Shown: one piece after another, positions 8,181-17,305 of the stretch | Position numbering within the stretch: the stretch's first letter is position 1 | How the letters are laid out: each line of letters starts with the position of its first letter | NCBI RefSeq assembly: GCF_900104395.1 | Contig: NZ_FMXX01000029.1 | Origin: Fusobacterium_C necrophorum | Lineage (GTDB): Bacteria; Fusobacteriota; Fusobacteriia; Fusobacteriales; Fusobacteriaceae | Length of the DNA: 36,105 bases | Strand: one strand, 5' to 3' | Made by a program: the position numbers and the translations under genes | The notes under the pieces: model-generated | What the model saw: the letters and a program-made list of their open reading frames with translations, nothing else | Database searches by the model: none | Told to the model about the DNA's origin: nothing

Positions 8181-8888
8181 GTGAGTGCAGTGGGCAGAAA
8201 TTTAGTAGACTTGGAACATAACATCAACTACTACTTCAATGATAAAAATCTTTTAAAGAATGCTCTCATTCATCGTTCTTTCGGAAATGAGCACAGAACT
8301 TACAAAAATATTAACAATGAAAGACTGGAACTGCTGGGAGATGCAGTTCTGGGTCTTGTCGTTGCCGAATATCTATATCAGAAATATCCGAAAGAAAAAG
8401 AGGGAGTATTGGCAAAAATTAAATCTATGGCTGTCAGCGAACCCGTGTTATCCGGTGTGTCGAGAAAGCTGCATATAGGAGATTATCTCCTGCTGAGCAA
8501 GGGAGAAATTGTGACAGGAGGAAGAGATCGAAATTCTATTTTAGGAGATGCCTTTGAGGCAATTTTAGGTGCTATTTATTTAGATAGCGGTTTTTTTGCC
8601 GCAAAAGAATATGTTCTCTTTCATTTGAAAGAAATTATCGACCACATTGATGATTTTGAAGAAATTTTGGATTTTAAAACGATATTACAGGAGCATTGTC
8701 AAAAAAAATTCAAAGAAATTCCAAAATATACTCTTTTGAGAGAAGAGGGACCGGACCATCGAAAATTGTTTGAAATGCAGGTGCAGATTCAAGATAAGGT
8801 TGCAAGAGCAAAGGGGAACAATAAAAAAATAGCGGAGCAAAAAGCGGCAAAGAAATTATGCAAAGAAATGGGAGTCAGTATTCTATGA
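8181..8888 (+). CDS. rnc: Ribonuclease III
   Basis: A double-strand-specific RNase for rRNA and mRNA processing, up to 235 residues. The RNase III signature NNERLELLGDAVLG is near residues 43-56, with a second acidic site GDAFEAILGAIYLDSG (about 118-133). A C-terminal double-stranded RNA-binding domain spans about 158-235 and ends KIAEQKAAKKLCKEMG. The start is uncertain: GTG 8181 abuts the fabF stop with no ribosome site, while GTG 8190 has AGGTGAG (8179-8185) at suitable spacing and would remove three residues. I favour 8190 slightly. The stop overlaps the next gene as ATGA. Confidence 0.93.
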   Translation: MSAVGRNLVDLEHNINYYFNDKNLLKNALIHRSFGNEHRTYKNINNERLELLGDAVLGLVVAEYLYQKYPKEKEGVLAKIKSMAVSEPVLSGVSRKLHIGDYLLLSKGEIVTGGRDRNSILGDAFEAILGAIYLDSGFFAAKEYVLFHLKEIIDHIDDFEEILDFKTILQEHCQKKFKEIPKYTLLREEGPDHRKLFEMQVQIQDKVARAKGNNKKIAEQKAAKKLCKEMGVSIL

Positions 8889-9931
8889 AGCATTATAATA
8901 TTCCTATTTTTATTAGTCACTTTGGTTGTCCCAATCATTGTGTGTTTTGCAATCAACAAAAAATCAACGGACAGGAAACGGATATTCGAGTGGAAGACAT
9001 TCATCGAATTGTCAGAGAGTATTTAAAAACTCTGCCAAAAAAATCAGAAAAAGAAGTTGCCTTTTTTGGTGGAACTTTTACAGGGCTTTCTATGGAGTTG
9101 CAAAGAGAGTATTTGGAAACTTTGCAGGAATACATGGAAAGAGGGGATATTCAAGGCATTCGATTGTCAACACGTCCGGATTATATTCGAAAAGAGATAT
9201 TAGAGCAACTTAAGAAGTATGGTGTCAAGGCGATTGAATTAGGAATTCAGTCCTTAGATGAGGAAGTATTACGAAAAAGTGACAGAGCATACTCGGAAAC
9301 ACAGGTGTTGGAGAGTATAAGACAAATTCAGGACTATGGGTTTGAAGTGGGAATTCAGCTAATGGTAGGTTTACCGGCTTCCAACTTGGAAAAAGAAATA
9401 AGAACGGTCAAAACTTTGATTGCCTGTCGACCGGATACGGCACGAATTTATCCCACATTGGTATTGGCGGATACAGAGTTGGAACAACAATATCGAAGAG
9501 GGGAATATCAGGCTCTTTCCTTAGAAGAAGCTGTTGAACGAAGTCGTATTTTATATTGTTACCTGGAAGAGGCGGGAATTCGAACCATACGTCTGGGTTT
9601 GCAGGCAAGTGAGGAATTGAGTCAAGAAAATACGATGATAGCGGGACCTTATCATCCTGCTTTTCGAGAATTGGTGGAAACGGAAATTTCCTATGTCTTT
9701 TTGAAACGGATTTTTGAAAGGGAAGGAGTACAGAAGGTGTTCTGTTCGGAGATAGAAGTTTCCAGAATGATAGGTTTGAAGAAGAAAAATAAAGAGCGTT
9801 TTGGAGAAAAATTTCAAGTGAGTATTCAGAAACAGCTATTGCCGGGAGAAATTTTGATTGCCGGGAAGCGATATTCCAGAGAAGAAAGAATAAGGAGGAA
9901 TCTCAATGTGGGAATTTCTATGGACTTCTGA
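8885..9931 (+). CDS. Elp3-like radical SAM protein
   Basis: A 348-residue radical S-adenosylmethionine protein. The cluster-binding motif CPNHCVFC gives Cys15, Cys19 and Cys22 (CxxxCxxC). Further marks are FFGGTFTGL, LSTRPDYI, AIELGIQSLDEEVL and IQLMVGLPASN, which resemble the radical SAM half of Elp3 and the proteins found next to rnc in clostridia and Fusobacteria. The acetyltransferase half of true Elp3 is absent: after the SAM barrel only a short C-terminal tail is left. The substrate is unknown; tRNA modification is possible by family analogy only. ATG 8885 overlaps the rnc stop (ATGA). An earlier in-frame start at 8858 would lie inside rnc and has no support. Its 3' end overlaps rng by 26 nt. 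Confidence 0.85.
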   Translation: MKHYNIPIFISHFGCPNHCVFCNQQKINGQETDIRVEDIHRIVREYLKTLPKKSEKEVAFFGGTFTGLSMELQREYLETLQEYMERGDIQGIRLSTRPDYIRKEILEQLKKYGVKAIELGIQSLDEEVLRKSDRAYSETQVLESIRQIQDYGFEVGIQLMVGLPASNLEKEIRTVKTLIACRPDTARIYPTLVLADTELEQQYRRGEYQALSLEEAVERSRILYCYLEEAGIRTIRLGLQASEELSQENTMIAGPYHPAFRELVETEISYVFLKRIFEREGVQKVFCSEIEVSRMIGLKKKNKERFGEKFQVSIQKQLLPGEILIAGKRYSREERIRRNLNVGISMDF

Positions 9932-11183
9932 TTTGTTTTATCATAAAGTGGCTGTCTTTCGAGAAGCTAAGCTTTGGGATTTACGCATAGAAGAAAAAAA
10001 GAAACTGCTGAGAAACGGTTTGTATGTGGCGAAAAAAGAAAGAGAAGATTTTCTTTTTTTGTCCAATGGGTTAAAAGTGTTTTGTTCCGAAGCTTTTCCG
10101 AAGGGGCAGGAGAAAATTGTACAAGTTCTGCAAGAAGAACGGGAGGGAAAGTTGGCGGAAGTCAGTCAAAAGATTGAAATGACAACCCCCTACTTTGTTT
10201 TTTTTCCTTACGAAAGAGGCGTACACCTTTCAAGAAAGATTCAAGAAAAGGAGGAGAGAGAAAGACTGGAAAACATTTTTCAGCCGTATCGGGAAAGAGC
10301 TTCCTTTTTGATTCGAACGGAAGCAAAAGGGCAACAAGAAGAGACTTTAAAAGAAGAAATTCAAAAAATGCTGAAAGAATGGGAGCAGATTCAAAAAAAA
10401 GCCTTTGAGCTGAGAGAGAGAGGAAATTTAAGAACTTCGCTTCCTTGGATGGAAGAATTCTTGGAGCAATATGGCAAAGAGGAATGGAAGTCCTGCTATT
10501 GTGAAAATTTTGAATGTCAAGAACTTTTGGAAAAGAATTTATCTTTCTATCAAAAGAGACTGAGGGAATATCATGGGGACATTTCTCTTTGGAAACAGAG
10601 AAAACTGGAAGAACAAATTGCACAACTGTGTCAGGAGAAAGTCTATTTACCTTCCGGAGGCTATTTATTTATTGAGAAGACCAAAGCTTGTGTCACCATA
10701 GATGTCAATCGCGGACCTGCCGGCTTGCATGCAAGCAATCTGGAAGCGGCAAAAGAAATTCCAAGACAGGTCAGACTTCGAAATCTTGCCGGAATGGTTG
10801 TGATTGATTTTATCAGCAACAAAAAATCGGAAGAAAGAAAAGAAATTATAGATACTTTGAAGCGGGAATTTTCAACGGACAATCACTTTCTCACATGGGG
10901 AGGCTTCCATGAATTTGACGTCTTTCTTTTTTCAAGACAAAGAAAGGGAAAAGAATTAAGCTCCTATTACGATAAAAATAATGTTTTTTATCAGGTACAA
11001 TGCTTGGAAAACGAGTGCAAAGAGCTGTTGGAAAAAGGAGAGAATATTCTTTCCGTCGAGGCGGAAAAAAATATATTACAGGAGTGGAAAAACTCCAGCC
11101 AATGTGGTATAAAAGATAGTATAGAACTTATGTGCAAAGACGAAAAAACGGAAAAAAAATCTTTTAATATAAAAATAAAGTGA
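9906..11183 (+). CDS. rng: Ribonuclease E/G family protein, reduced form
   Basis: A 425-residue endoribonuclease of the RNase E/G family, which cuts single-stranded RNA for rRNA maturation and mRNA decay. The catalytic core is clear: GGYLFIEKTKACVTIDVN with Asp266, then EIPRQVRLRNLAGMVVIDFI with Asp301; these match the two metal-binding aspartates of the family. Two things are odd. The N-terminal S1 RNA-binding region is short and hardly recognisable, and the CPxC zinc-link expected after the nuclease domain is not visible; the C-terminus has only scattered Cys. The protein is shorter than typical RNase G (about 490 residues). AAGGAGGA (9892-9899) precedes ATG 9906, inside the 3' end of the upstream gene. 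Confidence 0.82.
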   Translation: MWEFLWTSDLFYHKVAVFREAKLWDLRIEEKKKLLRNGLYVAKKEREDFLFLSNGLKVFCSEAFPKGQEKIVQVLQEEREGKLAEVSQKIEMTTPYFVFFPYERGVHLSRKIQEKEERERLENIFQPYRERASFLIRTEAKGQQEETLKEEIQKMLKEWEQIQKKAFELRERGNLRTSLPWMEEFLEQYGKEEWKSCYCENFECQELLEKNLSFYQKRLREYHGDISLWKQRKLEEQIAQLCQEKVYLPSGGYLFIEKTKACVTIDVNRGPAGLHASNLEAAKEIPRQVRLRNLAGMVVIDFISNKKSEERKEIIDTLKREFSTDNHFLTWGGFHEFDVFLFSRQRKGKELSSYYDKNNVFYQVQCLENECKELLEKGENILSVEAEKNILQEWKNSSQCGIKDSIELMCKDEKTEKKSFNIKIK

Positions 11184-11189
11184 GGAAAT

Positions 11190-11687
11190 ATGAGAGTAGG
11201 AATTTATGCAGGAAGTTTTGATCCTATAACCAAGGGGCATCAGGATATTATTCGAAGGGCTTTAAACATTGTGGATCGTTTGATTGTATTGGTCGTAAAT
11301 AATCCCAACAAAAAATATTGGTTTCATATTGATGAAAGAGAAGCGATGATTTTGGAAAGTATGGAAAGTCAGTACCGAGATAGGATTGAGATTCATAGAT
11401 ACGAGGGCTTGCTTGTCGATTTTATGAAAGAGAGGGGGGTCAACCTATTAATTCGAGGCTTGCGGGCTGTTTCCGACTACGAGTATGAAATGTGCTATGC
11501 TTTTACCAATAAGGAGCTGTCTCAAGGAAAGGCGGAAACGATTTTCATTCCCGCCTCCAGAGAATATATGTATTTAAGTTCCAGCGGTGTGAGAGAAATT
11601 GCAATCAATCAAGGAGATATCAGTGCCTATGTCGATAAGGGATTGGAAGAAAAGATAAAGTTGAGGGCGAAAGAATTGGTGAAATAA
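11190..11687 (+). CDS. coaD: Phosphopantetheine adenylyltransferase
   Basis: A 165-residue enzyme of the penultimate step in coenzyme A synthesis (4'-phosphopantetheine plus ATP to dephospho-CoA). The nucleotidyltransferase motif TKGH is at residues 14-17, after GIYAGSFDPI. LIRGLRAVSDYEYE and YLSSSGVREIA are the other conserved segments. Length and start are standard; GTGAGGAAAT lies before ATG 11190. It sits 7 nt after rng and 3 nt before radA. Its position in the operon that also encodes ACP is sensible, because CoA is the donor of the ACP prosthetic group. Confidence 0.96.
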   Translation: MRVGIYAGSFDPITKGHQDIIRRALNIVDRLIVLVVNNPNKKYWFHIDEREAMILESMESQYRDRIEIHRYEGLLVDFMKERGVNLLIRGLRAVSDYEYEMCYAFTNKELSQGKAETIFIPASREYMYLSSSGVREIAINQGDISAYVDKGLEEKIKLRAKELVK

Positions 11688-11690
11688 TTC

Positions 11691-13073
11691 ATGGCAAAAA
11701 TAAAATCTGTGTATTATTGTACGGAATGCGGGTATCAATCCGCAAAATGGTTGGGGAGATGTCCTTCTTGTCAGGAATGGGGTACTTTTGAGGAGGAAGT
11801 GGCTCTTCCGAAGGAAATACAAAAACAACTTCATAGCACAGGAGCTTCGGGAAATATTTCCGAAAAAGTAAAAGCTTTGTCAGAAGTGAGTGTGGAAGGA
11901 AGTGAGAGATACACTACCGGTGTGGGAGAATTTGACCGGGTTTTAGGTGGAGGATTGTTACAGGGCGAAGTCATACTACTGACAGGAAATCCCGGAATTG
12001 GAAAATCCACTCTCTTATTGCAGGTAGCTTCTTGTTATACAAAGTATGGAGAGGTTGTTTACATTTCCGGAGAAGAATCTCCGTCACAAATTAAAAACAG
12101 AAGCGATCGCTTGGGAATTCGAGAGAGCGGTCTGTTATTGTTTACCGAAACAGATATTTTATTGATTTATGAATATTTAGTTAAGACGAAACCGAAAGTG
12201 GTTATCATTGATTCGATACAAACCATTTATAATTCGGCAGTGGATTCCATTTCAGGAACTCCGACACAAATTCGGGAGTGTACTTTAAAAATTATAGAAT
12301 TGGCGAAAAGCTATGGAATTTCTTTTTTTGTCGTAGGACATATTACAAAAGACGGAAAGGTGGCAGGACCTAAAATTTTAGAGCATATGGTCGATGCCGT
12401 GTTTAATTTTGAAGGAGAAGAGGGCTTATATTATCGAATTTTGAGGAGTACCAAAAATCGTTTCGGTTCCACAAATGAGTTGGCCGTTTTCAGTATGGAA
12501 GAAGACGGAATGAAGGAAATTAAAAATTCTTCTGAATATTTTTTGAGTGAAAGAGAAGAAAAAAATATAGGGAGCATGGTCGTTCCTATCCTGGAGGGAA
12601 GCAAAGTTTTTTTATTGGAACTGCAATCTCTGTTAACAGATGTGAGCGTGGGAATTCCGAAAAGAGTGGTGCAGGGGTACGATAGAAACAGACTTCAGAT
12701 TTTAATTGCCATTGCGGAGAGAAAGCTCTATCTTCCTTTGGGGATGAAAGACGTTTTCATCAATGTTCCCGGAGGGTTAAACATATCCGATCCTGCGGCG
12801 GATTTGGGTCTTTTGATTTCCATGCTGTCGGCCTATCATGCTGTGGAAATTAGTCAAAAAATTGCAGCCATTGGAGAGCTGGGACTTCGTGGGGAAATTC
12901 GAAAAGTCTTTTTCATCGAAAAAAGACTGAGAGAACTTGAGAAATTAGGATTTAAAGGAGTCTATGTTCCGGAGGCAAATCGAAAGGAATTGGAGAAGAA
13001 AGAATATCAATTAAAGATTATTTATTTAAAAAATCTGGAAGAACTTCTGGAAAGAATTAAGGAGGGAAGATGA
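11691..13073 (+). CDS. radA: DNA repair protein RadA
   Basis: A 460-residue RecA-like helicase involved in recombination intermediates. It has an N-terminal zinc finger (Cys10, Cys13, Cys24, Cys27), a Walker A GNPGIGKST around residues 99-107, Walker B VVIIDSIQT, the RadA-specific KNRFG motif (STKNRFGST), and a C-terminal Lon-like domain (LPLGMKDVFINVPGG; AIGELGLRGEIRKV). Length is normal. It overlaps disA as ATGA. RadA-DisA pairing is common in Firmicutes, where RadA affects DisA activity at DNA lesions. Confidence 0.96.
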   Translation: MAKIKSVYYCTECGYQSAKWLGRCPSCQEWGTFEEEVALPKEIQKQLHSTGASGNISEKVKALSEVSVEGSERYTTGVGEFDRVLGGGLLQGEVILLTGNPGIGKSTLLLQVASCYTKYGEVVYISGEESPSQIKNRSDRLGIRESGLLLFTETDILLIYEYLVKTKPKVVIIDSIQTIYNSAVDSISGTPTQIRECTLKIIELAKSYGISFFVVGHITKDGKVAGPKILEHMVDAVFNFEGEEGLYYRILRSTKNRFGSTNELAVFSMEEDGMKEIKNSSEYFLSEREEKNIGSMVVPILEGSKVFLLELQSLLTDVSVGIPKRVVQGYDRNRLQILIAIAERKLYLPLGMKDVFINVPGGLNISDPAADLGLLISMLSAYHAVEISQKIAAIGELGLRGEIRKVFFIEKRLRELEKLGFKGVYVPEANRKELEKKEYQLKIIYLKNLEELLERIKEGR

Positions 13074-14119
13074 TTCGACATAATTTGGTGGAGATTTTTG
13101 AAAAAATAGCTCCGGGAACACCATTGAGGGAAGGTATTTTTAATATTTTAGATGGACATTTAGGAGCTCTTCTTATCCTTGGTTATGATGAGGAAGTGGA
13201 AAAGGTATTGGATGGAGGATTTTTTATTGATTGTGACTATACACCGGAGAGATTGTTTGAGTTGGCAAAAATGGACGGGGCTATTGTTTTGGATAAAAAT
13301 TGTGAAAAAATTATTTATGCGAATGTTCATATACAAGCGGATGCAAAATACCCTACTTCAGAAAGTGGAACCAGACATAGAACAGCTCATAGAGCTTCTC
13401 AACAATTAGGAAAATTGGTGGTGGCTGTCTCCGAGCGAAAGGCAGTTGTCACGGTATATCAGGGAAAAGAAAAATATCGTTTGCAAAATTTATCTGTTTT
13501 AATGGAAGAAGCGACACAGGCTCTTAAAATTTTGGAAAGATATCGGTATGTGTTGGACAAGGCCCTTGTCAATTTGACTTTATTGGAATTGGATGATTTG
13601 GTAACCGTTTTTGATGTCATTACGATGGCACAGCGTTTTGAAATGATTTCTAGAATTGAAAATGAATTGATAGGCTATGTCAGAGAACTTGGAAAAGAAG
13701 CACATTTAATCAATTCTCAACTGAAAGAATTGACTCAGGATATTGAAGTGGAATACTTGGAATTTTTGAAAGATTATCTCAAGGAAGAAACGAAGATAGA
13801 AAGCATTCAAAAGAGAATTCATCAATTGACGGATCAAGAATTATTGGAAGCAGAAATATTAGCAGATGTTTTTGGATATGGAAAAACCTATAGTGTTTTG
13901 GATAACAAGGTTTCTTCTCGTGGATATCGAATTTTGGGAAAAATTAGTAAGTTGACGAAAAAGGATATAGAAAAAATGGTTACTACCTATGGAAACATTG
14001 CTGAAATTCAAGAGGCGGAGGACGAGGATCTGTTAGAAATTAAGTTGAGTAAGTTTAAAATTCGAGCGATGAGAACGGGGATACAAAGACTTAAATTTAC
14101 AGTGGAATTGACGAAATAA
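13070..14119 (+). CDS. disA: DNA integrity scanning protein DisA, diadenylate cyclase
   Basis: A 349-residue protein that makes cyclic di-AMP from two ATP while scanning DNA for branched structures. The DAC domain is N-terminal with the key DGA (Asp69-Ala71) and GTRHRTAHR (RHR at 102-104) motifs, both intact. A helical linker follows, and the C-terminus (about 300-349) is a helix-hairpin-helix DNA-binding region. ATG 13070 overlaps the radA stop. It is the last gene of the long plsX-to-disA run; a new promoter starts 9 nt after the stop. No c-di-AMP phosphodiesterase or receptor gene is in the window. Confidence 0.96.
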   Translation: MIRHNLVEIFEKIAPGTPLREGIFNILDGHLGALLILGYDEEVEKVLDGGFFIDCDYTPERLFELAKMDGAIVLDKNCEKIIYANVHIQADAKYPTSESGTRHRTAHRASQQLGKLVVAVSERKAVVTVYQGKEKYRLQNLSVLMEEATQALKILERYRYVLDKALVNLTLLELDDLVTVFDVITMAQRFEMISRIENELIGYVRELGKEAHLINSQLKELTQDIEVEYLEFLKDYLKEETKIESIQKRIHQLTDQELLEAEILADVFGYGKTYSVLDNKVSSRGYRILGKISKLTKKDIEKMVTTYGNIAEIQEAEDEDLLEIKLSKFKIRAMRTGIQRLKFTVELTK

Positions 14120-14127
14120 TCCTTGAC

Positions 14128-14156
14128 TTGACAGGAATAGAAAATGCCTCTATAAT
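14128..14156 (+). promoter_or_regulatory. Perfect consensus sigma-70 promoter
   Basis: TTGACA (14128-14133), exactly 17 nt, TATAAT (14151-14156). It drives the single gene at 14188 and implies strong constitutive expression. Confidence 0.88.
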
Positions 14157-14187
14157 ATGAGTATCAAACTATTAGGAGGTTAAATAT

Positions 14188-14586
14188 ATGAAGAAAATGA
14201 TAGTATTATTCTCTTTTCTATTGGCAGCGACAGGATATGCTTCCACCTATCGAGACGGAATTTATCGAGGCTACTATATTTCAGGACAAGAAACGCAAAT
14301 TGAAGTGCAGTTCACTTTAAAAAATGATGTGATGACAGAAGCCAAATACCGGACTTTACAATATAAAGACCATGATTGGTTGAAAGAAGAGGAGTATGTT
14401 GCCAAAAATAAAGGATATATGGGAGCCTTGAATTATATGGTAGGGAAAAAGGTCAATCAAGCTGTTTTAGATAAGTTATATACTCCGGAAGGAATTGAAA
14501 CAGCAGGAGCAACAGTTCGTGGAGGAAAATTGAGACATGCGGTTCAATTGGCTCTTATGGCGGGACCGATTAAGCTTGCAAAATAA
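14188..14586 (+). CDS. Exported small protein, FMN-binding-like
   Basis: A 132-residue protein with a signal peptide (MKKMIVLFSFLLAATGYA, cleavage probably after Ala18). The mature part starts STYRDGIYRGYY, and has QIEVQFTLKNDVMTEAKYR and, near the end, GIETAGATVRGGKLRHAVQLAL. The last segment resembles the (S/T)GAT region of FMN-binding domains such as in RnfG/NqrC, but the Ser/Thr that carries covalent flavin there is not clearly present. I infer a non-covalent or degenerate FMN-bind protein in the periplasm. AGGAGG precedes the ATG. It has its own consensus promoter and terminator, so it is a single-gene unit, probably well expressed. Exact role unknown. Confidence 0.7.
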   Translation: MKKMIVLFSFLLAATGYASTYRDGIYRGYYISGQETQIEVQFTLKNDVMTEAKYRTLQYKDHDWLKEEEYVAKNKGYMGALNYMVGKKVNQAVLDKLYTPEGIETAGATVRGGKLRHAVQLALMAGPIKLAK

Positions 14587-14600
14587 ACAAAAAATAAGAG

Positions 14601-14636
14601 AAAACTCGGGGGAGAAAAAGACCGAGTTTTTCTTTT
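14601..14636 (+). terminator. Intrinsic terminator
   Basis: AAAACTCGG (14601-14609) pairs with CCGAGTTTT (14622-14630), followed by a T-rich tract. It ends the single-gene unit at 14188. Confidence 0.88.
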
Positions 14637-14664
14637 TCAGGAAGGTAGTCCTAGCAAATAATTC

Positions 14665-14694
14665 TTGATAATAGAAAGAAAGATATGTTATAAT
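14665..14694 (+). promoter_or_regulatory. Promoter of the miaB-rho unit
   Basis: TTGATA (14665-14670), 18-nt spacer, TATAAT (14689-14694), 42 nt before the miaB start. Confidence 0.7.
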
Positions 14695-14736
14695 AGAATA
14701 TCGTAGAGTTTTAAAGCAAGTTAGGGGGAAATCCAA

Positions 14737-16044
14737 TTGAAAAAGGCAACAGTCATTACCTATGGATGCCAAATGAACGTAAATGAGAGTGCTAAGATGA
14801 AGAAAATTTTTGAAAATCTTGGCTATGAGATAACGGAAAATATCCGAGAAAGCGATGCTATTTTTTTAAATACTTGTACCGTTCGAGAGGGAGCGGCAAC
14901 ACAAATTTATGGGAAACTTGGGGAACTGATGCAAATAAAAGCAAAACGAGGAAGTATTATAGGAGTAACCGGTTGCTTTGCTCAGGAACAAGGAAAGGAA
15001 CTTTTAAAAAAATTTCCCGTGATTGATATTGTCATGGGAAACCAAAATATTGGAAGATTGCCTCAGGCCATTGAAAATATTGAGAATCAAACGGAAAAAC
15101 ATGTCGTGTTTACAGATCACGAAGATGATTTACCGCCAAGATTGGATGCGGATTTCGGTTCTGATCAAACAGCTTCCATTGCCATCAGCTATGGTTGCAA
15201 TAATTTCTGCACTTTTTGTATTGTACCCTATGTGAGAGGGCGAGAACGTTCGGTTCCTTTGGAAGAGATTGTTCGAGATGTGGAGCAGTATGTAAAAAAG
15301 GGAGCAAAAGAAATTATGCTGTTGGGACAGAATGTCAATTCCTATGGACATGATTTCAAAAATGGAGATACTTTTGCAAGATTGCTGACAGAAATTTGTA
15401 AAGTGGACGGAGATTTCATCGTTCGTTTTGTATCCCCTCATCCTAGAGATTTTACGGACGATGTCATTGACGTGATTGCCAAGGAAGAGAAAATTGCAAA
15501 ATGTTTGCATCTTCCTTTACAATCGGGGTCGAGTCAAATCTTAAAGAGAATGAATCGTGGTTATACGAAAGAACAATATCTGGCCTTAGCCCATAAAATT
15601 CAAAACAGCATTCCGGGAGTAGCATTGACAACGGATATTATTGTAGGGTTTCCGGGAGAGACGGAGCAGGATTTTTTAGATACCTTAGAGGTAGTCAGAG
15701 AAATCAACTATGACAATGCTTTTATGTTTATGTATTCCATTCGACAGGGGACGAGAGCAGCAAGTATGCAAGAACAAATACCGGAAGATACGAAAAAAGA
15801 GAGATTGCAAAAGTTGATGGATGTCCAAGCCCGATGTTCTTATAAAGAAAGTCAGAAATATCGTGGAAAGACAGTGAGAGTGTTAGTAGAGGGGGAAAGT
15901 AAGAAGAATAAGGAAGTACTTTCTGGAAGAACCTCCACGAATAAAATTGTACTTTTCCAAGCGCCGATTTCTTTAAAAGGAAGTTTTGTAAATGTGGAGA
16001 TTTATGAATGCAAAACATGGACTTTATATGGAAAGTTAGTGTAA
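14737..16044 (+). CDS. miaB: tRNA methylthiotransferase MiaB
   Basis: A 435-residue radical SAM enzyme that adds a methylthio group to i6A37 of tRNAs. The N-terminal UPF0004 domain carries Cys11, Cys47 and Cys80 for the auxiliary 4Fe-4S cluster. The radical SAM motif CNNFCTFC gives Cys154, Cys158 and Cys161. A TRAM domain closes the protein (about 370-435). The start is TTG 14737 with AGGGGG about 9 nt upstream; a conserved MKKATVITYGCQMN start supports it. The gene opens a run with rho, a LysM/M23 protein and ispG. Confidence 0.95.
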   Translation: MKKATVITYGCQMNVNESAKMKKIFENLGYEITENIRESDAIFLNTCTVREGAATQIYGKLGELMQIKAKRGSIIGVTGCFAQEQGKELLKKFPVIDIVMGNQNIGRLPQAIENIENQTEKHVVFTDHEDDLPPRLDADFGSDQTASIAISYGCNNFCTFCIVPYVRGRERSVPLEEIVRDVEQYVKKGAKEIMLLGQNVNSYGHDFKNGDTFARLLTEICKVDGDFIVRFVSPHPRDFTDDVIDVIAKEEKIAKCLHLPLQSGSSQILKRMNRGYTKEQYLALAHKIQNSIPGVALTTDIIVGFPGETEQDFLDTLEVVREINYDNAFMFMYSIRQGTRAASMQEQIPEDTKKERLQKLMDVQARCSYKESQKYRGKTVRVLVEGESKKNKEVLSGRTSTNKIVLFQAPISLKGSFVNVEIYECKTWTLYGKLV

Positions 16045-16060
16045 GAGAAGGAGTGGATTT

Positions 16061-17302
16061 ATGGAAATATTGGAATCTTTTTTAATCAATGAATTGTATG
16101 ATGTTGCAAAACAATTGGGAGTGCCTTGTAAAAAAGGCTTAAAAAAGGGAGAACTTAAAATATTATTAGAAAAATATTTCGACGAAAATCCAAATCACAC
16201 GATGGCTTCTGGGTATTTAGAAGTCTTGTCGGATGGTTATGGTTTTTTGCGAAACACTTCCGTAGAAAAAGATATCTATATTTCTGCTTCACAAATTCGA
16301 AAATTTAAACTCCGAACCGGAGATGTTGTTATGGGAGAAGTGAGGAGACCGACGGGGGAAGAAAAGAATTTTGCAGTGACAAAGGTGCTGCGAGTTAATA
16401 ATGGAAATTTAGCCGCAGCGGAATCCAGAATTCCTTTTGAAGAATTAACTCCTGCCTATCCTACTGAGCAGTTTCATTTAGAAACAGGAAAAGAGAGTAT
16501 TTCCGGGCGAATGATTGATGTGATTGCTCCGATTGGAAAAGGACAGAGGGCTCTTATTGTGGCACCTCCCAAAGCCGGAAAAACAATGCTCATCAGCAGT
16601 GTTGCCAACTCTCTAATCCAAAATTATCCAAAGACAGAAGTTTGGATTTTATTGATTGATGAAAGACCGGAAGAAGTAACGGATATTAAAGAAAATGTAA
16701 CAGGAGCCGAAGTCTATGCTTCCACCTTTGATGAGGATCCTAGAAATCATATCAAAGTAACGGAGAGCATTTTGGAAAAGGCAAAACGAAAAGTGGAAGA
16801 TGGAGAAGATATTGTGATTTTAATGGACTCTCTGACGAGGTTGGCACGAGCTTACAATATCATTATTCCTTCCAGTGGAAAGTTGATTTCAGGAGGAATT
16901 GATCCGACCGCCTTGTACTATCCTAAGAATTTTTTTGGAACGGCAAGAAATATTCGAGGAGGAGGGAGTTTAACCATCATTGCAACTGTATTGATTGATA
17001 CAGGAAGTAAAATGGACGATGTTATCTATGAAGAATTTAAATCGACAGGAAACTGTGAGATACATTTGGATAGACATCTGTCAGAACTTCGTATTTTCCC
17101 GGCGATTGATATTCAAAAATCGGGAACCAGAAAAGAAGAATTATTGATTGGAAAAAGGAAATTAGATAAAGTTTGGAAAATAAGAAGAATGCTTTCAAAA
17201 ATGGATAGAGCGACAGCTGCACAAACTTTAATTCGTGGGATGAGAAAAACGGACAATAATGAAAGCTTACTTTCATTATTCATAAAGGAAGGAGAACACT
17301 AG
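16061..17302 (+). CDS. rho: Transcription termination factor Rho
   Basis: A 413-residue hexameric RNA helicase that ends transcription. It has an N-terminal helical Rho_N domain (about 1-45), an RNA-binding cold-shock-like domain (SGYLEVLSDGYGFLRN at about 48-63), Walker A APPKAGKTM (about 170-178), Walker B VILMDSLTRLARAYN, and the Q-loop/R-loop region SGGIDPTALYYPK. No large insert is seen between the Rho_N and RNA-binding regions. AGAAGGAG lies 9 nt before ATG 16061. The M23 gene follows 3 nt after the stop. Confidence 0.96.
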   Translation: MEILESFLINELYDVAKQLGVPCKKGLKKGELKILLEKYFDENPNHTMASGYLEVLSDGYGFLRNTSVEKDIYISASQIRKFKLRTGDVVMGEVRRPTGEEKNFAVTKVLRVNNGNLAAAESRIPFEELTPAYPTEQFHLETGKESISGRMIDVIAPIGKGQRALIVAPPKAGKTMLISSVANSLIQNYPKTEVWILLIDERPEEVTDIKENVTGAEVYASTFDEDPRNHIKVTESILEKAKRKVEDGEDIVILMDSLTRLARAYNIIIPSSGKLISGGIDPTALYYPKNFFGTARNIRGGGSLTIIATVLIDTGSKMDDVIYEEFKSTGNCEIHLDRHLSELRIFPAIDIQKSGTRKEELLIGKRKLDKVWKIRRMLSKMDRATAAQTLIRGMRKTDNNESLLSLFIKEGEH

Positions 17303-17305
17303 GGT

